From JAAYWY01 sp050945275 (GTDB lineage Bacteria > Bacillota > DTU030 > DUMP01), in contig JBMNSQ010000069.1 in the NCBI GenBank assembly GCA_050945275.1, positions 1-9,010 on the forward strand: a DNA stretch of 9,010 nt. The letters run 5' to 3'. The notes beneath the pieces were generated by a model. The model ran no database searches and was not told where the DNA came from. It saw nothing but the letters and a program-made list of their open reading frames with translations. Of the stretch, positions 1 through 6,128 are shown one piece after another. The translations under genes were made by a program, and so were the position numbers. Every line of letters begins with the position of its first letter. The stretch's first letter is position 1.

Positions 1-20
1 GCCTTTAAGGAGCGTTCCTT

Positions 21-376
21 GGGGGCGATTTAGGTTCGACGGGGATAGGGCTGGTAGAGGAAGCGAGCCGCGGACCATGGCCGCGTAACAACATGGAAAG
101 GCATTAACTGCCAACAACGATTACGCACTGGCTGCGTAACTTAAACGTAGCCCATCCGCCCGGTCTAAGCCTGCGGGGCCGGATACGGGTGTCATATTAG
201 CGGGCTACCGGTAGACAGCTGCTCTCGAGTCGGCCGGGAAATTTAGAGGGCTAGCTTGAACTGTATCTAGCTTCTGGGAGACAGCACAGGCAAAATTAAA
301 AGCAGGAGCTACGCTCGTAGATGCCTCTACTGGCATATTTTCGGACGGGGGGTGCAATTCCCCCCCGCCTCCACCA
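21..376 (+). ncRNA. ssrA: transfer-messenger RNA (tmRNA), one-piece
   Basis: tmRNA rescues stalled ribosomes together with SmpB: it enters the A site charged with alanine and then templates a degradation tag. The 5' end carries the family signature GGTTCGACGGGGAT (33-46). The 3' end carries the TTTTCGGAC element (338-346) before a G-rich T arm and an encoded CCA (374-376). The acceptor stem forms from GGGGGCG (21-27) and CGCCTCC (366-372) with one G-U pair and discriminator A373. The inner region holds the tag frame and a GC-rich pseudoknot domain. The mature length of 356 bases is normal. The T arm is odd: six G (347-352) face six C (360-365), one pair more than usual, and the loop reads TGCAATT rather than TTCRANT. 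The promoter is not visible, since only 20 bases precede the gene. The identification is close to certain. Confidence 0.97.
110..139 (+). other. tmRNA proteolysis-tag reading frame
   Basis: The frame starts after ATTAACT at the resume codon GCC (110-112) and reads A-N-N-D-Y-A-L-A-A followed by TAA (137-139). With the alanine carried by tmRNA itself, the tag would be AANNDYALAA. The ending YALAA is the usual ClpXP/ClpAP recognition end. The encoded part is nine residues, slightly shorter than the ten of E. coli (ANDENYALAA). The resume codon is placed by analogy with other tmRNAs. Confidence 0.9.
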
Positions 377-408
377 GATATATACGAATACATAAGTTTA
401 TAGCACGA

Positions 409-437
409 GGAGGCCGCTTCGGGCCTCCGTGATTTTT
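409..437 (+). terminator. rho-independent terminator of ssrA
   Basis: A 7-bp GC-rich stem (GGAGGCC 409-415 with GGCCTCC 422-428) and a short GCTTCG loop precede GTGATTTTT. The T run overlaps the stop codon of the convergent murB gene (436-438). Read on the minus strand, the hairpin is not followed by a clear T run, so it mainly serves ssrA. Confidence 0.85.
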
Positions 438-1296
438 ATTTAAATTGTCCCCACAAGCGTACTTCTGTTTCCATAGTAATTCCGCGGGCGGCGGCTTCTT
501 TTTTAATAAGCTTAATTAAGCCATAAACATCTTCGGCGGTAGCGCCGCCCAAATTAACAATAAAATTAGCATGGGTAGTTGAAATCTGCGCCTGTCCAAT
601 TTGTGTCCCTTTTAAGCCCAGCTCCTCGATAACCTTACCGGCATACGTTCCTGCTGGGTTTCGAAAAGTCGAGCCGCAGCTGGGGAGCAGAGGAAGCCGC
701 CGCCTCTTTTCTTTACTTTCGGCGATGGTTTGCACCACCTGTTCCCGTGGTCGGGGAGTAACACTAAGTAGCGTCTCCAGCACAATAAGTTCTTTATGTT
801 GAAAAACACTGGTGCGATAGGAAAACTGATGTTCTTTTGGTAATATGCGCCTTAGTACACCGTAATGATCTATTACCATACTTTCACGAACAAAATCGCC
901 TAGGGTAACGCCGTAGGCCCCGGCGTTCATAAAGAGACCGCCGCCCACCGATCCTGGAATGCCGGCTAGCTTCTCGAACCCGCCCCAGCCTTCGTCGGCC
1001 AAAGACCCGATAAGATGATCAAGGGGAAGTCCGGCCCCTACACGTACGGTTGCATCTTCGATTGACAAGTAACCGAAGTTACGTCCAATCTTAAGGACTA
1101 GCCCGTTAACCCCTTCATCGCTAACTAGGACGTTGGTCCCGCTTCCTAAAACGTATACTTCTAAACCTTGGGCGTTAGCAAAGTCCAGAGCGCTTTTTAC
1201 TTCAGCTACGGATATAGGCTCACAGAAAAAACGAGCCGGTCCACCAATTTTGTAGGAAGTATGGTTTTTTAGAGGAACCAGTTCCTTAATTTCCAT
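436..1296 (-). CDS. murB: UDP-N-acetylenolpyruvoylglucosamine reductase (MurB)
   Basis: This cytoplasmic FAD enzyme reduces UDP-GlcNAc-enolpyruvate to UDP-MurNAc with NADPH, the second committed step of peptidoglycan precursor synthesis. The 286-residue protein has the FAD-binding motifs NHTSYKIGGPA (11-21), GSGTNVLVSDEG (51-62) and AGIPGSVGGGLFMNAGAYG (111-129). It also has YRTSVFQ (160-166), whose Arg161 matches the catalytic Arg of E. coli MurB, and the GSTFRNP loop with the proton-donating Ser209. Glu278 in ETEVRLWG corresponds to the third catalytic residue. Length and motifs fit the shorter type II (Bacillus/Staphylococcus-like) form. The ATG at 1296 is chosen because AGGAGGTG lies 9 bases upstream; a TTG extension of seven codons from 1317 would contain that site. 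The gene stands alone, convergent with ssrA and divergent from the GerM-like gene. Confidence 0.97.
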   Translation of the reverse strand: MEIKELVPLKNHTSYKIGGPARFFCEPISVAEVKSALDFANAQGLEVYVLGSGTNVLVSDEGVNGLVLKIGRNFGYLSIEDATVRVGAGLPLDHLIGSLADEGWGGFEKLAGIPGSVGGGLFMNAGAYGVTLGDFVRESMVIDHYGVLRRILPKEHQFSYRTSVFQHKELIVLETLLSVTPRPREQVVQTIAESKEKRRRLPLLPSCGSTFRNPAGTYAGKVIEELGLKGTQIGQAQISTTHANFIVNLGGATAEDVYGLIKLIKKEAAARGITMETEVRLWGQFK

Positions 1297-1305
1297 TTTT
1301 ATCGA

Positions 1306-1313
1306 CACCTCCT
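1306..1313 (-). promoter_or_regulatory. murB ribosome binding site (decides the start)
   Basis: On the minus strand AGGAGGTG is a full anti-Shine-Dalgarno match ending 9 bases before the ATG at 1296. It rules out the upstream TTG at 1317, whose codons would run through it. Confidence 0.85.
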
Positions 1314-1321
1314 GCAAATAG

Positions 1322-1350
1322 ATTTTCGTTTATGATCATGCTTAAGTCAA
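1322..1350 (-). promoter_or_regulatory. candidate sigma-A promoter of murB
   Basis: On the minus strand TTGACT (1350-1345, 5 of 6 matches to TTGACA) is followed after exactly 17 bases by GAAAAT (1327-1322, 4 of 6 to TATAAT). The predicted start near 1315 would give a very short leader beginning at the ribosome binding site. The match was judged by eye. Confidence 0.4.
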
Positions 1351-1477
1351 GGTATTTTATGCCGACGGTGTTTTTCCTTCTTGGGAAAAAGATTTGAAAA
1401 AGATGGTTGAGTAACAAGGGAAAATGATAAGGGTGTCGAATATATTGTATGGGGTGGTTCAAGGGCATATAACCGAA

Positions 1478-1484
1478 GGGGGTG
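1478..1484 (+). promoter_or_regulatory. ribosome binding site of the GerM-like gene (decides the start)
   Basis: GGGGGTG, within AAGGGGGTG (1476-1484), is one base from the ideal AAGGAGGTG. It sits 8 bases before the ATG at 1493, which is why that codon is preferred over the upstream in-frame ATG at 1424. Confidence 0.75.
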
Positions 1485-1492
1485 CCCTATTT

Positions 1493-2473
1493 ATGCAACG
1501 CGGGCCGAAAAAAGCCGCGCTGTTGTCGATTGTGTGTTCCCTATTTATCCTAACGGGGTGTGCTCAGGGACTTGCATTTCAAGGTGAACCGGGCGTAGAG
1601 CCCATAGAACCGTCAGTTGCCTCAGAAAAGCTCGTCATTGTGTATTATAGCACACGGGAAGGTAATTATCTGGTGCCGGTGAGAGCTAAGGTACCGGAAG
1701 GCGATTATTTCGCTCGGCGCGTGGTGGAAAAGTTACTGGCTGGTTCAGAGGACAAAGAGCTACTGACATCGCCTTTCCCGACAGGAGTTTTGCTTAGAGA
1801 TGTCTATGTAAAAAACGGGATTGCCTGTGTCGATTTAGGTGGCGATGTCATTGAGGATATGGATCAAAAGTTGTGGCAACGGGCCATGAACAGCTTGGTC
1901 CTTACGCTAGCCGAATTACCTGATGAGGAAATAAAGTCGGTCGAGGTTTTAATAAACGGGGTATCGGAGAACAGCACTCTCCTTGAGCATCCGGACTATA
2001 TTAATCTTATCGCCGCCGGTGATATAGGGGACAGTTCAACGACGACCGTGTTTTTTAGCTACAACGACACATACTTGGTACCGGTGACGATCAAAATTGA
2101 TCCGGATGTGGCCGATCCCATTACCTTTACGTTAGAACGGCTGGTTGCTGGACCGCAGGGCATGCCTTACTTATCTCGTGTATTTGCCGAAGGGACACGC
2201 CTCTTGGGTTACCAACAAGAAGGTGACCTTATCCGCTTAAACTTTTCCCGGGAAGCGGTGGAACGCGATACTAGGGGCAATATCCGCCGAGATGAACAAA
2301 GTCCTACGGTGTTGGCTTTAGCTATGACGCTGCGCAGCGTCTCCGGCATTAATCGCTTCCAAATCTTAATTGAGGGTAAACCACTACCTGATTTCGACAA
2401 CCCCATAGCTGTACCACAAAGCTATTTGGATAGCGAATGGATGCAACCGCTACTGGATATTTCAGGGTCATAG
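1493..2473 (+). CDS. GerM-family lipoprotein with two GerMN domains
   Basis: The 326-residue protein is probably a membrane-anchored lipoprotein on the outer face of the cell membrane. After a basic start (QRGPKK) comes a hydrophobic stretch ending in the lipobox LTGC, with Cys23 as the lipid attachment site. Two copies of a GerMN ('Germane') domain follow, at about residues 47-158 and 184-300. Both share the pattern V-(F/Y)-(Y/F)-S-x(4-5)-YLVPV near their start, and each is followed by a helix ending in LLAGS or LVAGP. This arrangement is typical of B. subtilis GerM, which is needed for sporulation and spore germination; the molecular role of the domain is not established. In Bacillus gerM lies directly before rph, and an rph gene occurs 5.9 kb downstream here. 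An extension to the ATG at 1424 would bury the signal peptide and lacks a ribosome binding site. Confidence 0.88.
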   Translation: MQRGPKKAALLSIVCSLFILTGCAQGLAFQGEPGVEPIEPSVASEKLVIVYYSTREGNYLVPVRAKVPEGDYFARRVVEKLLAGSEDKELLTSPFPTGVLLRDVYVKNGIACVDLGGDVIEDMDQKLWQRAMNSLVLTLAELPDEEIKSVEVLINGVSENSTLLEHPDYINLIAAGDIGDSSTTTVFFSYNDTYLVPVTIKIDPDVADPITFTLERLVAGPQGMPYLSRVFAEGTRLLGYQQEGDLIRLNFSREAVERDTRGNIRRDEQSPTVLALAMTLRSVSGINRFQILIEGKPLPDFDNPIAVPQSYLDSEWMQPLLDISGS

Positions 2474-2480
2474 CCACTCT

Positions 2481-2499
2481 AGGGCTTCGGCCCTTTTTT
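2481..2499 (+). terminator. rho-independent terminator after the GerM-like gene
   Basis: AGGGC (2481-2485) pairs with GCCCT (2490-2494) around a stable C(UUCG)G tetraloop, followed by a T run to 2499. It starts 8 bases after the stop codon and separates this gene from the amidase transcript. Confidence 0.85.
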
Positions 2500-2501
2500 A
2501 T

Positions 2502-2529
2502 TTGAATTTTGTAGTGGCAGGATTATAGG
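2502..2529 (+). promoter_or_regulatory. weak candidate promoter of the amidase gene
   Basis: TTGAAT (2502-2507) and TATAGG (2524-2529) are spaced by 16 bases, each with 4 of 6 matches to the sigma-A boxes. The location just after the terminator and about 60 bases before the gene is sensible, but the match is modest. Confidence 0.3.
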
Positions 2530-2590
2530 GAATCAGGGCGAAGTAAAGGACAAAGAATGGAAAGTTAGTTCCCTTAGGAGGATATACATT

Positions 2591-4495
2591 ATGATGGCGT
2601 TTTATCGACGGGCATTTTTATGGTGCCTGTTTTTATGGTTGATATGTACTAGCATCATTCCCGCTCAGGCAGCTGCAAGTTCGATCGGGCTCATTATTAA
2701 CGGACAAGCTGTGGTATCAGATGTGCCCCCTGTAATCCATAATAATCGTACTATGGTCCCGCTCCGTGTTATCTCAGAGGGCCTCGGGGCCCAGGTTTCT
2801 TGGGACAACGCTACTCGTAGCGTGCGAGTAGCCTTACCTGACGGTGAAATTACCCTTGGTATAGGAAAAAATACAGCTTTTGTTCGAAATGAAGAACATA
2901 ACCTCGATGCACCGCCTATTATTATCGGCGACCGCACCATGGTACCGCTTCGTTTTTTGGGCGAGGCCTTAGGTGCCCAGGTACATTGGGACGATGTCAA
3001 GCGTACGGTTACCGTTATGGCCAAGTCAGCCGAACTTAGAAATGTAGTACTGCGAAGTGAATTAGGACGGGAGGTGCTGAGTTTGACCGGCGTAGGTCAG
3101 ATAAAGGGGACGGTTACGCAGTCTGGTAACCAAGTTATTATTACTATGCCAGAAACCAAACTTGCTACGCCGGTTGGGATGCAGCCAGTCAGTGGAATGT
3201 TGGTTCAAGCTGTGTCGGTGCACCCTTTAATTCCGGGACAGGATAAAGGGGTAGTGGTAACGGTTGATCTACAAGACCCAACACCGTTTACTGTTACGGC
3301 TGGTATGGGCGAACTAAACTTGGTTCTTCCTTATCGTCTCGAGAAGCTAAGCTACGAGCAAAGGGCAGGCGGCGAAGTTCTGACAATGACCACTACTGGC
3401 CAAGTGCCGTACAGGGTGCAGCAGCTGGGATCTCCGGATCGATTAGTGATTAATTTGTCTGGTATCGTGGCCGGTCCTAAATTGACGGAACCGGTTGTAA
3501 AGAGTCTACTTAACAAGGGAGTTACGATAGAGCACAGTCCGACCGGTATAAATCTTGTGGTAGACCAAAGCATTGTTACTAAGTTTAGGGTAACAGCTTC
3601 GCCAAGTGGGATCGAGTTGTTTTTTGCCCCCCAAATCACAGGTTATAGCTACCAGGCTATTCCCGGTGGAGCTCGAATAAAGATTCAGGCTACCGGAGCG
3701 GTAAACTACAGAACTACCAAATTACAACAGCCAGATCGTTTGGTACTCGATTTTGATGATACTATTCTCTCCACTACCCAGCCACCACTTGATATAAACG
3801 ATGAAGTAGTTAAGCAGGTAAGGGCAGGTCAATTTGCGGTGGATCCTGATGTGACTCGGCTGGTGGTAGAGCTGCAATCGTACTTAAGTCACCAGATACT
3901 TCCTGGAGATAATCCTGGAGAGCTAATCGTAGAGCTGACATCAAGCCCTATTTTAGGCCGGTATATTGGCATCGATGCTGGTCACGGTGGGAGTGAACCG
4001 GGAGCGGTTAGCCCATCAGGATTAAAAGAGAAAGATCTTAACCTGGATATTGCCAAGCGGGTAGCAGCAGGACTTAAGGCAGCCGGTGCTAGAGTATATA
4101 TGCTACGGCCCGGCGATAACACGATTGATTTTCGTGATCGTCCCGAAATGGCCAACAAGGAGAATGTGGAAGTGCTTATTAGTATCCACTGTAATTCTTT
4201 AGCTGACCCCACCAAACGCGGGACCGAAACGTATTACTTTAAAGATGGTTACGGCGGACAAGCGCTAGCCCAGGCGGTGCAAGAAGCTATGGTAAGTTTG
4301 GTAGGTCTTCCAGATCGAGGTACGCGAACGGCTGATTATAATGTTATCCGTTATACCAAAATGCCAGCTGCGCTAGTAGAAGTAGCATACTTATCAAATC
4401 CAGTGGAAGAAAAACTGCTAGCTGATGCAGCTTTTAGGGAAAAAGCAGCTCAGGCAATTGTTACGGGGATCATGAATTACTTTCGCACACGATAA
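2591..4495 (+). CDS. secreted N-acetylmuramoyl-L-alanine amidase with stalk repeats and AMIN domains
   Basis: This enzyme cleaves the amide bond between MurNAc and L-Ala of the peptide stem, in the cell wall. A signal peptide covers about residues 1-28 (hydrophobic core, AQAAA cleavage region). Two copper-amine-oxidase-N-like repeats follow at about 34-86 and 92-144; both contain PP(V/I)I..(N/D)RTMVPLR.(I/L).E.LGAQV.WD, a wall- or polymer-attachment module common in Clostridia. Three AMIN-like beta domains at about 149-248, 252-346 and 350-450 should target septal or lateral wall. The C-terminal Amidase_3 domain (457-634) has the zinc ligands His465 (DAGHGG), Glu480 (LKEKD) and His533 (SIHCNS), and the catalytic Glu597 (ALVEVAY), so it should be active. 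AGGAGG at 2576-2581 lies 9 bases before the first ATG; a second ATG follows at once. The length of 634 is at the long end of the family. Confidence 0.93.
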   Translation: MMAFYRRAFLWCLFLWLICTSIIPAQAAASSIGLIINGQAVVSDVPPVIHNNRTMVPLRVISEGLGAQVSWDNATRSVRVALPDGEITLGIGKNTAFVRNEEHNLDAPPIIIGDRTMVPLRFLGEALGAQVHWDDVKRTVTVMAKSAELRNVVLRSELGREVLSLTGVGQIKGTVTQSGNQVIITMPETKLATPVGMQPVSGMLVQAVSVHPLIPGQDKGVVVTVDLQDPTPFTVTAGMGELNLVLPYRLEKLSYEQRAGGEVLTMTTTGQVPYRVQQLGSPDRLVINLSGIVAGPKLTEPVVKSLLNKGVTIEHSPTGINLVVDQSIVTKFRVTASPSGIELFFAPQITGYSYQAIPGGARIKIQATGAVNYRTTKLQQPDRLVLDFDDTILSTTQPPLDINDEVVKQVRAGQFAVDPDVTRLVVELQSYLSHQILPGDNPGELIVELTSSPILGRYIGIDAGHGGSEPGAVSPSGLKEKDLNLDIAKRVAAGLKAAGARVYMLRPGDNTIDFRDRPEMANKENVEVLISIHCNSLADPTKRGTETYYFKDGYGGQALAQAVQEAMVSLVGLPDRGTRTADYNVIRYTKMPAALVEVAYLSNPVEEKLLADAAFREKAAQAIVTGIMNYFRTR

Positions 4496-4524
4496 TGAAC
4501 AATAAACAAGGGATACTGCCAGAC

Positions 4525-4553
4525 GCGACGAATGTTATCTAGGACGCTATAAT
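4525..4553 (+). promoter_or_regulatory. candidate sigma-A promoter of the UPF0316-gntR-mutE-like operon
   Basis: A perfect -10 box TATAAT (4548-4553) lies 17 bases after GCGACG (4525-4530), a weak -35 that keeps only the central GAC. The predicted start near 4560 falls inside the palindrome at 4559-4568. A weak -35 beside a perfect -10 would suit a regulated promoter. Confidence 0.5.
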
Positions 4554-4558
4554 AAGAC

Positions 4559-4568
4559 TGTCTAGACA
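4559..4568 (+). promoter_or_regulatory. candidate GntR-type operator (perfect 10-bp palindrome TGTCTAGACA)
   Basis: The ten bases are a perfect palindrome whose core GTCTAGAC fits the GT-N-TA-N-AC pattern known for operators of the HutC branch of GntR regulators. It covers the predicted transcription start of the operon that encodes a GntR regulator two genes in. Binding would block initiation, which suggests autorepression relieved by an effector. I saw no second perfect copy by eye in the window. Confidence 0.5.
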
Positions 4569-4593
4569 AAACATTGCCAAGGGGGAAGGCTAG

Positions 4594-5115
4594 ATGGCAC
4601 TGTCGGGAGTGTGGGGATATCTATTTATATTTCTAGCCCGGGTTATCGATATGTCCTGTACTACCGTACGCTTGCTGATGGTCGTTCGAGGACAGCGCTT
4701 GATTGCCTCTGCTATTGGATTCTTTGAAGTATCCATTTATATTGCGGCTCTAAGCCAAGTAATGGGCCAATTAGACAATCCCTTTAACCTGTTTTTTTAT
4801 GCCCTTGGGTTTGCGACTGGAAATTATGTAGGTAGTCTAATTGAAGAAAGAATGGCACTGGGTTTTGTCACTGTGGAAATCATACCTAGTAATGATTCGG
4901 ATATGGCAGACTTACTAAGGCAACATGAGTTTGGAGTTACTACTTTTCCAGCTCATGGCAAAGAAGGGCCAAGGCAGGTCCTGCACGTGTTGCTTAAACG
5001 ACGCATGTTACCTAAAATGGTACAGATGATAGCCGAACATGACCCTAAGGCATTTTATACCATAATGGATACCCGCGCCACCTTTGGCGGCTTTATTGGT
5101 CGCCAAGGCAAGTAA
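4594..5115 (+). CDS. UPF0316 family membrane protein (DUF5698 + DUF2179)
   Basis: This is a 173-residue protein of unknown function. Residues 5-90 hold about three membrane segments (near 6-30, 38-58 and 64-84). The conserved core includes ARVIDMSCTTVR (15-26), G-F-F-E (42-45) and ALGFATGNYVGSLIEE (70-85), which is the typical DUF5698 part. Residues 90-170 form a soluble DUF2179-like domain (FVTVEIIP, FGVTTFPAHGKEGP, LHVLLKRR, FYTIMDTRATFGGF), the same domain that ends YitT-type membrane proteins and may bind a small ligand. The family resembles B. subtilis YebE. The start has AAGGGGG upstream (4579-4585). It is the first gene after the promoter, and its TAA at 5113-5115 is followed 17 bases later by the start of gntR, so co-transcription is very likely. 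Confidence 0.87.
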   Translation: MALSGVWGYLFIFLARVIDMSCTTVRLLMVVRGQRLIASAIGFFEVSIYIAALSQVMGQLDNPFNLFFYALGFATGNYVGSLIEERMALGFVTVEIIPSNDSDMADLLRQHEFGVTTFPAHGKEGPRQVLHVLLKRRMLPKMVQMIAEHDPKAFYTIMDTRATFGGFIGRQGK

Positions 5116-5119
5116 TGGC

Positions 5120-5127
5120 AGGAGGGG
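5120..5127 (+). promoter_or_regulatory. ribosome binding site of the gntR gene (decides the start)
   Basis: AGGAGGGG lies 5 bases before the ATG at 5133 (7 if counted from AGGAGG). It would be inside the coding region if the ATG at 5115, which overlaps the previous stop codon, were used. Confidence 0.8.
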
Positions 5128-5132
5128 TTAAA

Positions 5133-6122
5133 ATGACCTTTACAATTTCTCGCAAGAGCGGAATACCTATATATGTACAATTGAAAAAACAAATAAAGGA
5201 TTTAATAAAGCGTAACGCGTGGCCGGTAGGCCATCGCTTGCCCACCGAACGCGAGTTGGCCGAACAGCTTCAAATCAGTCGCAATACAGTAAGCACTACT
5301 TATAAAGAATTAGAAGCAGAAGGAGTAATTTGTCGTAGACAAGGTTCCGGCACCTTTGTGTGCGCTGCATCTGCTAGTCATGACGCTCATAACTATAAAG
5401 AACGGGTATTAAAGTTGGTAGATTTAGCTGTCAGTGAAGCGTTACAACTGGGTTTTTCTATAGAGGATTTTAATGCTATTGTTACTCTCCGGGTTCGCCA
5501 ACGAAAAGAAATGTTAAATCGGCTGCAGGTGGCCTTTATCGAGTGCAACCGGGAACAGCTGGATTACTTCACTCGTGAACTGGAGCTAGGATCCGGGGTT
5601 AGTATTCATCCGGTGTTATTGCAGGATCTGCAAAATGTCGGTCATGAAGGACCAAGACAACTCCGGAAAATGGATGTAGTGGTTACGACCTTTTATCATA
5701 TGGACGAAGTTAAGGCCAAATTGGGTTCATCGGCGGTAAAGATAGTTGGAGTTGCCCTAGAGCCTTCCTCCCACAGTATTGTTCGTATCGCCCGAATTGG
5801 ATCAGCCAATCGTGTTCCTATCGTGTGTTTGTCGTCCTCTTTTGGCAACTCTATTATCAAGGCTCTAGAGAAGGCGAATTTATCGTTTGACCATATGCCT
5901 ATAGTTACCACTCGTGATCGCAGTGAATTGGCAGAAGCTATTAAAGGAGCTAATAGCATTATTGTGTCACCGGGGCGGCGAAAAGAAGTGGAAGAGATAG
6001 TTGATCCTGATACAGATGTTGTGGAATTTATTTTCCACCCGGATACAGGGTCAATTACATTTCTCAAAGCGGCTCTCTTAGGGATCAAAGAAGATGTGCC
6101 CCTACCTACGGCAGGAGTTTGA
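5133..6122 (+). CDS. GntR-family transcriptional regulator with an unrecognised C-terminal sensor domain
   Basis: This is a 329-residue DNA-binding regulator. Residues 10-77 form the GntR winged helix-turn-helix: IPIYVQLKKQIKDLI, GHRLPTERELAEQL, then ISRNTVSTTYKELEAEG as the recognition region and RRQGSGTFV as the wing. A helical linker (about 88-130) leads to an alpha/beta region (about 132-315) with alternating strands such as LQVAFIEC, MDVVVTTFYH, VKIVGVAL, RVPIVCLSS and NSIIVSP. This does not look like the UTRA, FCD, LacI-like or aminotransferase domains usual for the family; it recalls a two-lobed binding-protein or LysR-type effector fold, which is my inference. The gene follows UPF0316 closely and ends 6 bases before the MutE-like gene, so it probably controls its own operon through the palindrome at 4559-4568. 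The start at 5133 is preferred over 5115 because of the ribosome binding site. Confidence 0.9.
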   Translation: MTFTISRKSGIPIYVQLKKQIKDLIKRNAWPVGHRLPTERELAEQLQISRNTVSTTYKELEAEGVICRRQGSGTFVCAASASHDAHNYKERVLKLVDLAVSEALQLGFSIEDFNAIVTLRVRQRKEMLNRLQVAFIECNREQLDYFTRELELGSGVSIHPVLLQDLQNVGHEGPRQLRKMDVVVTTFYHMDEVKAKLGSSAVKIVGVALEPSSHSIVRIARIGSANRVPIVCLSSSFGNSIIKALEKANLSFDHMPIVTTRDRSELAEAIKGANSIIVSPGRRKEVEEIVDPDTDVVEFIFHPDTGSITFLKAALLGIKEDVPLPTAGV

Positions 6123-6128
6123 TAGATT

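Noticed and set aside
7..20. Small hairpin AAGGA-GCGT-TCCTT directly before the tmRNA
   Set aside because: The stem is only 5 bp with no T run after it and lies at the window edge, so it is neither a convincing terminator nor a demonstrable processing signal.
205..393. Minus-strand open frame of 62 codons over the tmRNA
   Set aside because: It is antisense to a structured RNA gene and starts from its GC-rich 3' end; there is no coding evidence.
1297..1317. Seven-codon N-terminal extension of murB starting at TTG (1317)
   Set aside because: The extension runs through a full AGGAGGTG ribosome binding site that is ideally placed for the ATG at 1296, and the added residues are not part of the MurB family.
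1445..1473. TTGTAT, 17 bases, TATAAC as a promoter for the GerM-like gene
   Set aside because: The -10 is good and the spacing exact, but transcription would start near 1480, inside the ribosome binding site. Sporulation sigma-E, sigma-F and sigma-G patterns in the same stretch did not fit in spacing either.
1424..1492. Longer start (ATG 1424) for the GerM-like gene
   Set aside because: It has no ribosome binding site and would put 23 residues in front of a standard lipoprotein signal peptide.
2665..3024. Minus-strand open frame of 119 codons opposite the amidase stalk repeats
   Set aside because: It lies wholly within a gene with clear domains on the plus strand, and its product only mirrors the repeat structure.
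5115..5132. ATG 5115 overlapping the UPF0316 stop codon as the gntR start
   Set aside because: The overlap looks attractive, but AGGAGGGG lies inside these six codons and serves the ATG at 5133; no good site precedes 5115.
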